From Prorocentrum cordatum (Eukaryota; Sar; Dinophyceae; Prorocentrales; Prorocentraceae): a stretch of 64,000 nucleotides of DNA. Numbering within the stretch: position 1 is the stretch's first letter; every line of letters begins with the position of its first letter. The stretch lies in assembly GCA_963575745.1 (NCBI GenBank), contig CAUYUJ010019270.1:294931-358930 (forward strand), read 5' to 3'. This document shows, in pieces, positions 43,670 through 54,242 of this stretch. The position numbers and the translations under genes are program-made. The notes below the pieces were generated by a model. The model was not told the origin of the DNA and searched no databases. It saw only the letters and a list, made by a program, of their open reading frames with translations.

Positions 43670-44170
43670 CCCCAACTAGTGCTTGCATTCGTAGATCCAC
43701 AAATAGTGGTTGCAGTACGTGCTTGCAGAAAGTGGCCCCAATCAGTGCTTGCATCCATGGATCCCCAATCAGTGCTTGCAGTAAGTGCTTGCAACCATGT
43801 ATCCCAAATTAGTGCTTGCATTCATGGGTCCCCCAATCCCGAAGCAGTGCTTGCAGTGCGTGGTCCCAATCAGTGCTTGCATTCATAGGTCCCCAAACAG
43901 TGCTTGCAGTAAGTGCTTGCAACCATGGATCCCCAATCAGTGCTTGCATTCATGGATCCTCCAATCCCAAAGCAGTGCTTGCAGTGCGTGGTCCCGATCA
44001 GTGCTTGCACTCATAGATCCCCAAACAATGCTTGCAGTACGTACTTGCAGACGGTGGCCCCAATCAGTGCTTGAACCCATGGACTCCCACTCAATGCGTG
44101 CACTCATAGGTTCCCAAATCCCAATACAGTGCTTGCAGCGCGTGGTCCCAATCAGTGCTAGCATTAACAA
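43670..44170. repeat. CAGTGCTTGCA minisatellite
   Basis: CAGTGCTTGCA with CATGGATCC or CATAGGTCC spacers, more than 20 copies in higher-order units of about 55-140 bp. 44170-44867 is mostly unique. A weak leader-like TAGCCATGCTGG lies near 44675. Confidence 0.85.
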
Positions 44171-44884
44171 TGATAATACAACATGTCCACAGGTTTGCAC
44201 GGATATCCCCTCCCATCTTCCCGATGTGGCATTGCAGTTGTGGCTCGAGCGGTAATCCTTCGCTTTGATGCCAGGGAGAGAACAGAAACGCGCGCGGCTG
44301 GAGGTGCTTGACACAGCGAACGGCACTGCAGGCTGCACGGGCAAATCGATTCTGTTTGCGTGGAAACACGAGGATTGCATTTGAAGGGGGCCTCTTGGAA
44401 TCCAGGGGTGCGCTTCCAGGGAACAACATGGGCTCGAACATCGCCCAAGAGAGCATCGCTCTCTCTACGAAATCTGGTTGATCTCCTAAATCGAGGACTG
44501 AGGCACAGGGGTGCATGGGGGAGGAGGGAGATGAAGGAGGACATGTGGAGGGTTTGGATTCGGATTCGGAACGATTGCGAAGCAATATCAACCACCTGAC
44601 TGGATCTAATCGCGGTGCGATCAGGGGTGGAGCGTTTGGGGGGTCCCCCCAAATTTGCTCCACCCCCCTCCTAGCCATGCTGGACTGGGACTGGGACTGG
44701 GATATGTGGAGGGATATGTGGAGGGTAGGAGGGAGAGGAGGAGGGAGGGGTGGAGATGATGAAGGAGGGAGAGGGGAGGATGATGATTCATTTGTTTTGT
44801 GGGACCGCCCGCAGGCACGGTCGGCAGGTTCGACAGCAAAGAGGGGCCCGACTTGATTCAAAGATAGGCCTGGGGCGAAATCAG

Positions 44885-46733
44885 CGCATCACATGTGCAG
44901 AAGAAGGCAGCCCTTGCATATTCTGACCAATGCAGGCTATTGAGATCGAGAGGGTTGAGCCCCGACCACGCATCAATAACATTGAAAGTGTTGAGTTCGA
45001 TTGGCACAAATGGGAAAAACCAAAACAATTGTAAGCGCGATTTGGACGAATGGCTCGGTGATTCAAATGCTCCCCGCGCCTCCTGGCACAGTATTGAAAT
45101 ACATGACAGTTCTGCTCGCTCGGTAGAGTCTTCCACTGAAAACTGTGATTTGCCGTTTCTGCTACCGCGCCATTTGTTTGCGTGGATGTTTGAGTCGCAG
45201 CCGACAAAGTTCATAGATGCATTCCTTGGCCCTGGGGGCGGGCCCTCAACGCTTGAGGAGTTTTGGACTGAAGTTGAGTCGAGGGGCGACCCGCGGCTCG
45301 CGCACCACCCGATGCTGCGCATGCCTCGGTGGAGACAGAGGGCGATCCCTGTCGTGATCCACGGGGGCGCCGTCCCCGTGGTGGCGTGCGGCCGGGCTAC
45401 GGCTGAATCGCTCGACTGTGTGTCATGGTCATCGGTATTCGCGAAAGGGGCAGTGACAAGCCAGAAGATGCTGATTTTCAGTTGCTTTGAAAATAGTAAA
45501 ACTGCGATAACTATGGAGCAGGCTTGGGCTATCATAACGTGGTCATTCCAATGGTTGTACAAAGGCGCATATCCGAAGAAAAACCATCTCTTCGAAGATT
45601 ATGCGCCTGGAACCAGCGAGGCTATGCTGGCAAACTCTGGTGCGACACTCGCTGGGGATTATTTCTGCGTCATTTGGTCCATTAAAGGCGACCTCGACTA
45701 TTACGCAAAATGTCTCAAGTTGAAGCACTACCAGAGGGACGACTTGTGCGAATGCGATGACTGCGACATGAAGCACCACGACCCTGGCATGCACCCGTTC
45801 AATTTCACCCGCGGCTGCAAGTGGAAACGTCTTCAGCACAGCGCTGCAGAGTGGCGCCGCAAGCGTGGCCACAACGCACGCCAGATTTTCAAGGCGTTCT
45901 CATTTTTGTCAATGTTGAATATCGAAGCTGACGAACTTCACACACTTTGGATTGGTCTGCGCCAGTACGCATTGGCAAGTGTGTTATGGCTTCTGTGCTT
46001 CCGCATTCTCGACGGCACGATCAAAGAGAACATGGTGCAGGTATGGGCAGAGATCCAATCCCATGGGGGATGTAGCTACAGCAGCATCACGCTCAAGATT
46101 TTCATGAATGAGAAAAAACCTTGGGATGAGTTTCCAAAGCTAAAAGGCAGGGGATCTCAGGCCAAAAGCCTGGTCGCACCGTTGTTGCGCGTGTGGGCAT
46201 GGCATCGATCGGATGGCGTACTATATGACACAGTTTTGAATCTCCTTGAGACGCTTCTTGAGATAAGTGACTTAGTGGACTCGACGGCAATGGAGATTTT
46301 CATGCCTTTAGCCGACTGTGCCGTGCTGGAAACATCAATGAACAAGTTCTTAGGGTTTTACACCCACGCAGGCCTACTCGCAGATCGCGAAGGCCTTTGT
46401 CTTTTTTCAGCGGTGCCAAAATTACATTGGGCTTGGCACTGGATGTCGAGGAGCCGTTGGCTCCACCCCCGTAGGGTAGCCTGCTGGTTGGATGGGGATT
46501 TTATGAAGCATTCTAAAATCCTCGCTGGGTACGCCACCAGAGGAACTGCAAAACACAAAGTACCGTGCTATTTCATGCCTCGATACGAAGACCCTTGCTT
46601 TAGCACAGGAATTTGTTTCAGAGTGAGCTGGCGCTCGCGTCTCAGGAAAACCAATTGCAACTACAACAACAAGAGGAGGAGCGTGAGGACGAGGATAGGG
46701 AGGATGCGGAGAGGAGAGGGAGGAGGCGGATAA
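44885..46733 (+). CDS. Gene K: multi-copy dinoflagellate family protein, transposon-like, about 615 aa
   Basis: The frame opens after TAG at 44865. There is no in-frame ATG at the front, and AAATCAG at 44878-44884 fits a splice acceptor, so an upstream exon is likely. Blocks match the order of a large unnamed dinoflagellate family: LDEWLGDSNAP, LPFLLPRHLFAWMFE, FWTEVESRGDPRLAHHPML, IPVVIHGGAVPV, WSIKGDLDYYAKCLKLKHYQ, a CECDDCDMKHH metal-like site, IEADELHTLWIGLRQYALAS, PKLHWAWHW and CWLDGDFMKHS. The LHT-G block recalls transposases of the Plavaka type. That link is an inference. The last 35 codons (from CFRVSW) probably come from reading past a splice site or drift, because another phase (LALASQENQLQLQQQEEERE) looks equally plausible there. 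Confidence 0.6.
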
Positions 46734-46799
46734 CGAGGAGGCAAGCAGGAGGGAGGATCAGGAGGGAGGCTGATCCTCAACTGGTAGAGAGCGTTTCCC

Positions 46800-47350
46800 T
46801 ACCTCTGTGCCGTGTCCGTCATTCTCCAGGCTCTTTAAGAGGGCCCCAAGATTGCTCCAAAGAGGGCCCCAAGACGGTCCCAAAGGGGGCCCAGGAAAGC
46901 TATCCAGCACGTGTTTTGAAAGGGCTCCCCCAACAAAATCCCCGAGGGGCTACTAAGACGGCTCCAGGAGGCTCTAAGAGGGCCCCAAGACTGCTCCAAG
47001 GGGCCCCGAAAAGGGCCCCAAGAAGGCCTTGTATTCCCAGCTTCTCATTAAGGATGTAATAGCATGTCACGTCTCATATACAATGGAAGGTACGTGCGCA
47101 AATTCAATCCACATAAACATATACAACGTGCCACGTGTAAATGAAGATGCATATTTTTTTCTGGAAAAATATGGCAATACATATTGCAAGGCCGAAGCGC
47201 CACGGGCAGCAATACACATTGACAATGCGATGTTGAAAAGGAGAAGGGGGGATGATGAGGAGGATGATAACAAGGAGGAGGAGGAGGAGGGGGGAGGAGG
47301 AGGGGATGGGAGGGGCAGCGAGGGAGAGAGGAAGCGGGGAAGGGGCGCCC
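46800..47350. repeat. Degenerate GAGGGCCCCAAGA repeat, then (GGA)n
   Basis: AGAGGGCCCCAAGA-type units at 46830-47035, and (GGA)n at 47240-47330. 47350-48150 is the gap between convergent genes K (+) and L (-). Apart from more degenerate repeats I see no gene. Confidence 0.6.
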
Positions 47351-48151
47351 GCGGGGTCCACAGGGGGGGCCGAGGAACGGGAGGAGGGGGGTCATCGAAG
47401 TGCCCGTCCCCCCTCCCCCATACGCACGAGGCTGACGGGGCGCCACACTCTTCCTTGAGGTTCGTTTCCTGTGGCCCCCCCCTCGCCGCCCGCGATCACT
47501 CTTGACCCTTCCCCTCCCCGCCCCCCTCTCCCCAGGGCGATCCTCCCCCGCGGGCCCCAAGAGGCCCAATAGGGCACGGAGAGGCCCGAAGGCGCCCCCA
47601 GGATTGCCTCAAACGCCCCCGATAGGCTCCCACGGTGCCTCCAAGAGAACACCAAGAGCCCTGGGGAAGCCAGCCTGAGCAATTGCCTCAATGCCCTCGA
47701 ATGTTTCTCGGGCCGTCGGACACGAGCCGAATCACCCAACTGCAATTCGTGCGCGGAGCTGCCGTGCGCCGTTGACCTCTGCGAATGTGTTGGGGGGGTC
47801 GGCGGAATGGCGCAAGCCTCTTGAATAATAAGATACCCTTTTGGGCCTCTTGGGGCCTCTTGGGGACCTATTGGGGCTTAGCTCGTATGTCGAGCCAGTG
47901 CGGTTTTCGGCGAAGAGCCATTGAATGAAGCAATGCGCAGCCCCGCGGGGGGATAATGATAGCGCATGAATCGCCTCAGGCGCGACGGGACACAATGAAT
48001 AATGCATAACGTTTCTTCTCAGAACAGCCACAGCCTGGCCTCGTTGCTGAAGAGTCTGGCCAGCTGAATCGTCTTACCAGCGCCCCACGCGCACCCGCAT
48101 GGCTGGGAGCCACCGCGCGCGGGCTCCAGTAACTAGAGCAGCAGGTCGAAC

Positions 48152-51100
48152 TCAGTGCGTGGGAGCCTCGGGCGCGGCCTTCTTGAGCTTCTTCATGGGC
48201 GGAGCGGCGGTAGTCGCAGCAGTTGTCGAGGATGCCGAGCCTGCGCCCGAGGTGGGGTCGGTGGCCGCGGCAGCAAACGAGGTGCTGTCGCTGGTCTTCG
48301 CGGGAGTCGAATCGTCGCAGGCGCCCTCGAGCTCGGCGATTTTGCTCTGCAGCGTCGAGTGCAAGCTCGACTGTGAGACCTTCCACTTGAGCCAAGCGTG
48401 CGACAAAGACTGCGCCACCTTGGTCTTCAGCACGTCGAGCTTGGCCTCGCGATTCTTCATGAACTGAGACACGGCCAGGCACGTCGTCAGCGAGACCGCC
48501 AGCTGCGACACGGATGGCTCGAGCTCTCCCTTCAGCGAGGCGAGGAGGCGAGACATGCCCATGGCGACCTCACTCTTATCATCCATGAACTTCAAGTGTG
48601 CCGCCGCTTTCGTGGCGATGTTGGTCCGCACGGCGGCCTGCGGCACCAGTGAGTCACAGCTAGACATCAGGACTTGCTGATCTTTTGTGCCCTCTGACGC
48701 GATCCACATGCACTTGGTAAAGTCCCACTTGGCGACTGAATCCAACACAACTTTGAAATCGGTGTGGAACTTCTTGTGGAGCACCAGACCGTTGTCCACC
48801 TTCTCCTGCAGAGCCTTCGTGAAAGACTCGAGTTCTGCCCAGAATGTGGCCTCGTAGATCGCCGTCTCTGGCAACTTGTGGTAAGCGTTCGGGGCAACAG
48901 CGACCGCCGCGTGGACGCCTTCCAGGATCTGGGCCACCTCCACGAGGCCACCGACGAACCTGGACTTCTTCAAGGCGGCCGCCGCGTCGTGGATCCTCGC
49001 AATCGCCCTTGCCGCAGCCATGAGGCCCTTCGCCTCCGTCGGCAGCACTTCGCTGAGGGAGTCGTACTCTTTCAGACAAGCGAGAGCAAGCGGCGATGCT
49101 GGATCGCCCAACAACTCGCCCATCACTGAGACGAAGCCGCGATTGATCGCATCGCTGGAGCTAGCCCTCTGGAGGAAAGTGACGAGCTCCTTGCCAGCGT
49201 TCTGGAACTCGTCGGTGGCCTTCGGCACTCGCTTGAAGTAGATGTACATGTTGCTCCACACCTGCATGGACTTCTTCACGTCGTCTGCGCTGGCCATCTT
49301 GAAACCCGCGTGGTCCGCGATATTGGCTATGACGTCTAAGATGGCCTTCGCCTGGATAACCATCGAGTTCGCGGACGTCTCGAAGTGCGTGAGGACCTGG
49401 GTCGATTCCTTTAGCCACTCGATTGCCACCATGGCTTGGTTGTACTCGCTCCCGAAACCATCGCCAGTATCAACATGGACGGCTTGTCGATTTCCAGGGT
49501 CCGCGATGTAGTTCAGGAGGAGATTCTGGTAGTCGCTCTGGCGCAGGACGGCGTCCACGAGCGTCAGAGTGAACTCGACGAACTCGCTGCCCAGGTCGAC
49601 GAGCTCGTTCAATTCAGCGGGGGGCAAGGTGTTTGCCTGCCCTACCTCGTAAACAACATCGCCAAATGCACAGATATCAGCGATCCATGTGGAGTCGGCC
49701 TGCTCTGTGTATTCGATCCACTTGTTGACGCCATCGTTCGGCTCGTTGCCCTCCTCCGAGACCTCCTTCCGCATGGCCGCCAGCGAGTCACGAACCACCA
49801 TCTTCAAACGCTCGGGGTTGGCGTCAGCGTCGCGATTCCCATGGCCTTTACGGTCGGCGTGGTGCTCTACCATGATATCCCACGCTGTCTTCAGGTGGTT
49901 GCCATGTTGACCTGGCACCCGCAGCAACGCTCTGACCCTGGCGGAGATCATGGACTGGTGTTCGACGAAGCCAGCGTTGATCGCCCTGATGCTCGGGCCG
50001 AAGACGTTAGCACCAGAACGCACCTCCAATACATTGGCAGCGGCGATGGTGAACGCCATGTCCACGGCGACCTGAGGCGACCACTTACCGTTCACGAGCG
50101 AGTTTGCACCATGCGGCTTCAAGGTCTCCACGTCGCACGCCAGATCCACCTCGAACTCCCTGATTTTCTTGCCTACGAAGATGATGGTCATCTCGTCGGG
50201 CACACGCCAGAGCTTCTCCAGGAAGACCAACGCAATGGTCCGCTGCGCCTTCTCAGAGCTCGCGCAAGGCCCAGCCAGATTGAAACCAACGCTATCCTTC
50301 GTGCTGCCGCAGCGCAGAGCAATCAGGAGGGCTTGGATGCACGCCACGTGCGCCTCCTTGTTTCCAACTGCCTTCTCTGCGACTGGCTGCATCGCTGCAG
50401 TGAGGATGTTCACGGTCAGATCTTCATCGGCACCAGCGAAGACTTTCACGACGTCGGGGCAGTCGGCACCGCTGACCTTGCCAAGCACGACGTTCGCGAA
50501 GTCACTCCTGAACGCATCAAGGATGCGATGGCGGCTTTCCAGGAACTCGGCGCGATCCGAGAGGGTCGTGGACAGGTTCTGGCAGCGGTCCGAAGTGATG
50601 AGGTTGCCGCACTTGCGCGCCAAGCTTTGCAACCTCCCGATGATGGTCTGGAAGGCCCGCTTGTTCGGGCGCTGCCTCCAATGCTCGCCCAGGCTGAAGT
50701 CGTCGGTGTAGGAAGAGAGCGTGAATGATGCCGCCTCGACCACCGAGGCCTCGTCAGTAGACCTGCAGCGGCGGCCGTCAACAGACTTCTTAGACTCCTT
50801 ATCGCAGGCCAGATCCGCCAGCGACGTTGGGCTCGATGATCGGCGACCCGAGGCTGCTTGAATCTTGCCCCGCCGCCCAGTCTCGCCACAGGCGTCGAGG
50901 TCGTCCAGGCCGTGCGAGGTGGCAGCGTCCTCGGTGTCACACGCGAGCCTCTCGGACAAGCTCTTCAAAGACGGGTGTCTGACCGCAGGCGCCTGCGCGC
51001 GCTGCGCGGAGCCCGTGCTGTCCCCTGGCTGGAAAAGCGGGACGTCCGGCTGCAACTGCAGGCCCTTGAGGTCCTCGAAGCGATCTGCCATGTCGGCCTC

Positions 51101-51817
51101 GCTCTCATGATTCTTGTCCGCGTGCTGCTCGGAGGACCTCTTGACGCCGCGCCGAAAGCGCTTCACCCCCTTGTGTTCGTCGGGGATTTCCACGCCAAGC
51201 ATCCCTTCATCATCGTGGGCGACCTTATACCCTTTGTATTTCGTATCGATGTGCTGGGCGACCTCCGCCTCCGAATGCACGCCCTGCTTGTACGGGAGCT
51301 TGTGGGGCTCCACGAACTGCCACAGAGGCATCCAGCTACCCTCGACGAAGTATTGGTTGAAACTGCTCTTGACCTGCTTAGTCTTGTACGTGTTGATGTC
51401 GACCTGTTCCTTGCCCCCCTTCGTGTGCTTCGACTCGCCCGAGACCTTTTTCTTCCGAAGCTCCACGATCTTGACCATCAGCTCGCTGCTCGCCGAGGCC
51501 TCCTCATTCAGCTCTTTCTGGGAGATCCCTTTGAAGTGGTCCCTGCGAACGTCCGAGCAGGCGTAGCACTCGTGGCCGCACAGCCTGTAGCCGCCTGGCG
51601 CCGATGTGTCACTGGACGTTTTTGTCCAGACCAGGAACGTCGGCTGCTTCTCGCAGTCTCTGTCGAGCGAGTGGGTGTCCTGGTCGCAGGTATCGCAATG
51701 TTGCGGAGGCAAGTGCTTCCACTTGTTGAAGACCATCTTCCCGTTGACCACGACGTTCCCCCCCGCGCAGCCCAGGCCCTTCTTCGGGGGCCGAGCCTTG
51801 GAAACCGACGGCGCCAT
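48152..51817 (-). CDS. Gene L: large intronless protein with Cys-rich N-terminus, 1221 aa
   Basis: ATG at 51817 (MAPSVSKARPPKKGLGCAGG) is the first after a relict spliced leader at 51880-51900. The open frame extends further upstream only by chance. Residues about 16-95 hold a zinc-ribbon-like set (QHCDTCDQDTHSLDRDC, LCGHECYACSDVRR), then a basic helical segment and FNQYFVEGSWMPLWQFVEPH. An acidic/Ser-rich linker follows, and then roughly 750 residues of alpha-helical sequence. The C-terminus is Ala/Thr-rich with MKKLKKAAPEAPTH. The first 200 residues resemble the layout of gene B. Function is unknown; DNA or RNA binding is only a guess. A frame of 3.7 kb with no intron behind a relict leader points to retroposition of a mature mRNA. 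Confidence 0.8.
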   Translation of the reverse strand: MAPSVSKARPPKKGLGCAGGNVVVNGKMVFNKWKHLPPQHCDTCDQDTHSLDRDCEKQPTFLVWTKTSSDTSAPGGYRLCGHECYACSDVRRDHFKGISQKELNEEASASSELMVKIVELRKKKVSGESKHTKGGKEQVDINTYKTKQVKSSFNQYFVEGSWMPLWQFVEPHKLPYKQGVHSEAEVAQHIDTKYKGYKVAHDDEGMLGVEIPDEHKGVKRFRRGVKRSSEQHADKNHESEADMADRFEDLKGLQLQPDVPLFQPGDSTGSAQRAQAPAVRHPSLKSLSERLACDTEDAATSHGLDDLDACGETGRRGKIQAASGRRSSSPTSLADLACDKESKKSVDGRRCRSTDEASVVEAASFTLSSYTDDFSLGEHWRQRPNKRAFQTIIGRLQSLARKCGNLITSDRCQNLSTTLSDRAEFLESRHRILDAFRSDFANVVLGKVSGADCPDVVKVFAGADEDLTVNILTAAMQPVAEKAVGNKEAHVACIQALLIALRCGSTKDSVGFNLAGPCASSEKAQRTIALVFLEKLWRVPDEMTIIFVGKKIREFEVDLACDVETLKPHGANSLVNGKWSPQVAVDMAFTIAAANVLEVRSGANVFGPSIRAINAGFVEHQSMISARVRALLRVPGQHGNHLKTAWDIMVEHHADRKGHGNRDADANPERLKMVVRDSLAAMRKEVSEEGNEPNDGVNKWIEYTEQADSTWIADICAFGDVVYEVGQANTLPPAELNELVDLGSEFVEFTLTLVDAVLRQSDYQNLLLNYIADPGNRQAVHVDTGDGFGSEYNQAMVAIEWLKESTQVLTHFETSANSMVIQAKAILDVIANIADHAGFKMASADDVKKSMQVWSNMYIYFKRVPKATDEFQNAGKELVTFLQRASSSDAINRGFVSVMGELLGDPASPLALACLKEYDSLSEVLPTEAKGLMAAARAIARIHDAAAALKKSRFVGGLVEVAQILEGVHAAVAVAPNAYHKLPETAIYEATFWAELESFTKALQEKVDNGLVLHKKFHTDFKVVLDSVAKWDFTKCMWIASEGTKDQQVLMSSCDSLVPQAAVRTNIATKAAAHLKFMDDKSEVAMGMSRLLASLKGELEPSVSQLAVSLTTCLAVSQFMKNREAKLDVLKTKVAQSLSHAWLKWKVSQSSLHSTLQSKIAELEGACDDSTPAKTSDSTSFAAAATDPTSGAGSASSTTAATTAAPPMKKLKKAAPEAPTH

Positions 51818-51879
51818 GGGCAGCGCTATCTGGCCAGGCGCGCGCCTCGAGGTCAGCACTTCTGCCGCCTGCACCGGAA

Positions 51880-51900
51880 CCAGAGCCAAAATGGCTACGA
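51880..51900 (-). other. Relict DinoSL before gene L
   Basis: CGTAGCCATTTTGGCTC is exact, 18/21 overall to the spliced leader, 62 bp upstream of the ATG of gene L and in the same orientation. Confidence 0.85.
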
Positions 51901-51919
51901 CGGTGGAAGTGCAATGAGG

Positions 51920-52230
51920 CCCTCTTTGGGCGGTGACCTCCTGGAGCCCTCTTGGAGCCGCATTGAAGACCTTCGGGGGACTCCTATGACGACATGCGAG
52001 GGCGCCGAGAGGACTGCGTGGAAGCCCATGGAGGGGCCTCGCAATGCCCATCAAATAACGAAGTGGTGTATGTTAAATTTGTGTTATCCAATAATGAAGT
52101 GGTTTGCGTTAAACTTGTGTTGAATTATTGGCCCTCTTGGTGGCGAGGTGGTGGGCCTTAGAGCCCTCAGAGGGACCCCGCAGGGCCCCAAGAGGGCCCA
52201 GGAGGGCCCCAAGCGGGCCCAGGAGGGCCC
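51920..52230. repeat. GGCCCAGGAGGGCCCCAAG repeat and a 40-bp duplication
   Basis: Degenerate GGGCCC units at 52170-52230. AATAACGAAGTGGT and AATAATGAAGTGGT begin two copies of a 40-bp AT-rich stretch near 52054 and 52090. 52230-52818 is unique with (CCGATCTCCGAAAGC)3 near 52430, no gene. Confidence 0.6.
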
Positions 52231-52818
52231 CAAGGGAGGCCCGAGAGACGAGAAAACCCTAGGAGCCCCCTAGAGGTTCCAGGAGGACCCCCATCGCCCC
52301 CCCCAAACAAAAAAAATCCCACCCCCACGAGCCTCCAAGAGGCCAAGAAGGGGCCCAGGCAGCCCCCAAGAAGGGACCCCGAAACCGCCCCCGCGCACGC
52401 GCGTGCACGCACCGATCTCCGAAAGCGTCGCACCGATCTCCGAAAGCACGCACAGATCTCCGAAAGCGAGGAATATGTGAGTACGTTTCCAGAGGGCTCG
52501 CAAAGGCGCCCGCAATCGAACAATCCCGCTCGCCGAGCGGCTCATCACTGAGTGGCACCAGCAAAACAGCGAGAGGTCGGCATCCAACCAATGTGTAGAA
52601 ACTCGTGGTCGGCATCTCTACGTCTCCCGCCTTCTCCCTCCCCTCTCAACTCTGTGCCAATGCGCATCCTCATTGCTCTCCTCCACCACCGCCCTCCTCT
52701 CCCGCCGCCCCCACCTCCTGCCCTCCCCCACTCTCCTCACCCCCTTGCCCTCCTACCTCATCTCTAGGCTCCAGGGGCCGACGGTGCCGATCGGTCTCGG
52801 ATCAAGCGAGGCTCAAGC

Positions 52819-53373
52819 TTAGTCGGTGTCCTCGCTCTGCTGACAGCTGTTGTCACTCACCCCGTCGCCGTCATCTGCTGCATCCTCGGGCCCCTGAGCC
52901 TCTGCCTCTGCCTCTGCCTCTGCCGCAGCCGCCGCCTCCTCGGCCTGCTCGTCGGAGACCGCGATCCTCTTGAGCTCCTTGTGGCAGAACGTCTTCACGA
53001 GCAAGTGCTTCGGCATGGACGAGGCGCGGATGACCTTGTTCCCGATATTCACGATCTTCCCAGGCGTCGCGGGCTTGACCTTAGCGGAGAGCCTGACGAT
53101 GCCTGGCAGGATGACCACGCCCTTGCTCTTCAGCTCTTTCAGGCACACCTTGCGCACGCTCGCCATCACGCGGCAGACCGTGCCGTAGTTGATCGGCGCG
53201 CCGTAGACGTTCTCGTGATCATCAAGGAGGGCCTCATCTGCGACCGCCTGCAAGAACTGATGACTCTGCAGCGCCCTCGGAGGCTGAAGGACGGGAAGGA
53301 CGGCGCCAGCGTGGGGAGGCTGAAGGACGGGAAGGACGGCGTCAGCGTGGTCACCTTCTTCTTGTTGAGCCAT
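52819..53373 (-). CDS. Gene M: HU-like (bacterial-type histone-like) DNA-binding protein, 184 aa
   Basis: ATG at 53373. Residues 1-35 include a near-duplicate VLPVLQPP pair from a short tandem repeat. Residues about 60-135 match the HU/IHF fold: an N-terminal helix pair (VCRVMASVRKVCLKELKSKG), then VVILPGIVRLSAKVKPATPG and a beta-arm-like stretch (KIVNIGNKVIRASSMPKHLL), with KPAT and VK-F--KELK as in dinoflagellate HU-like proteins. The C-terminus is acidic (EAEAEAEAQGPEDAADDGDG). Dinoflagellates package DNA largely without nucleosomes and use such bacterial-derived proteins. Binding by this one is inferred. GGCCA-TGGCTCAA at the start codon may be a spliced leader that lost TTT. Intronless. 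Confidence 0.65.
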   Translation of the reverse strand: MAQQEEGDHADAVLPVLQPPHAGAVLPVLQPPRALQSHQFLQAVADEALLDDHENVYGAPINYGTVCRVMASVRKVCLKELKSKGVVILPGIVRLSAKVKPATPGKIVNIGNKVIRASSMPKHLLVKTFCHKELKRIAVSDEQAEEAAAAAEAEAEAEAQGPEDAADDGDGVSDNSCQQSEDTD

Positions 53374-53574
53374 GGCCGTGCCGAGCAGCGGAAATCAGGC
53401 GTGCCGCAACTGGGTTCGCTTCGTTCCACGGTCTCGAGCCTGGTCTCACATGGGGATTGTTTAGGCGTTCGCCACCTCGCCCTGGCTGCGAAACTATAAT
53501 GTGCCCCCTGATAGCCTGCCAAACCCGACGTACAGTCACCGTGAAACCCCCCAGTCCCGACCAGGCTACGAGCA

Positions 53575-53715
53575 CAAGTTGAGCACAAGTTGAGCACAAG
53601 TGAGCACAAGTTGAGCACAAGTAGCTAGATTCCCTGTGAATTTACAGGGTTTGCGCCCCCCCCGAGTTGAGCTCACCTGTGCTCAACTTGCGCTCACTTG
53701 CGCCCACTTGTGCTC
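53575..53715. repeat. GAGCACAAGTT array with inverted counterpart
   Basis: Four or five tandem TTGAGCACAAG units at about 53577-53625, then GTGCTCAACTTGCGCTCACTT at about 53678-53715 in inverted orientation. About 50 nt lie between the arms. 53715-54242 has no supported gene. Confidence 0.75.
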
Positions 53716-54242
53716 GGATTCCGCCCCGACAGGAGGAGACTGATGAGTGCCCCTGCTCGCGAGGAGGACGGGGTGGAGGGAGAAGGTAGGGTCGGAGAGA
53801 GTAGGGGGAGGCGGCGGCGGAGGGAGCACATTGAGGACGGGGGGGGAGGGCAGGAAGGGGAAAGCGGGAACCAAGGCAGCGAATGATCTTCCTCTGTCAT
53901 CATCCCATCCCCTGCCGCCTCCTCCCACGCTGCCTTGGGGAGGGGGAAGGGGCTGGTGCCTCGCCCCATCGCTCCAAGCGGACCGAAAGGACCCCGACCT
54001 CATCGCTCCAAGCGGGCCCGTCGACGTCGCTGTGGTTATCGTTATCGTCGCCCTCGGCTGTCGAAGGGGGGCTCAAAAAACCTGGCGGAAGCGCCCAGTG
54101 CGAAGAAATTGCGACGCCAGGATCCTAGGGTTCGAATCGGGATCGACTGCTCCTCGGCCCCCGAACCCCTCGCAATATTCCAGGAGGCGATCGGGCGACG
54201 GGTCGGCTTGCAGACTCCGATGCGCAAGCTCGCGCAACGTGG

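Noticed and set aside
51818-52054. N-terminal extension of gene L by 79 codons
   Set aside because: It includes the translated relict spliced leader (VVAILALV), so it is 5' untranslated sequence that happens to be open.
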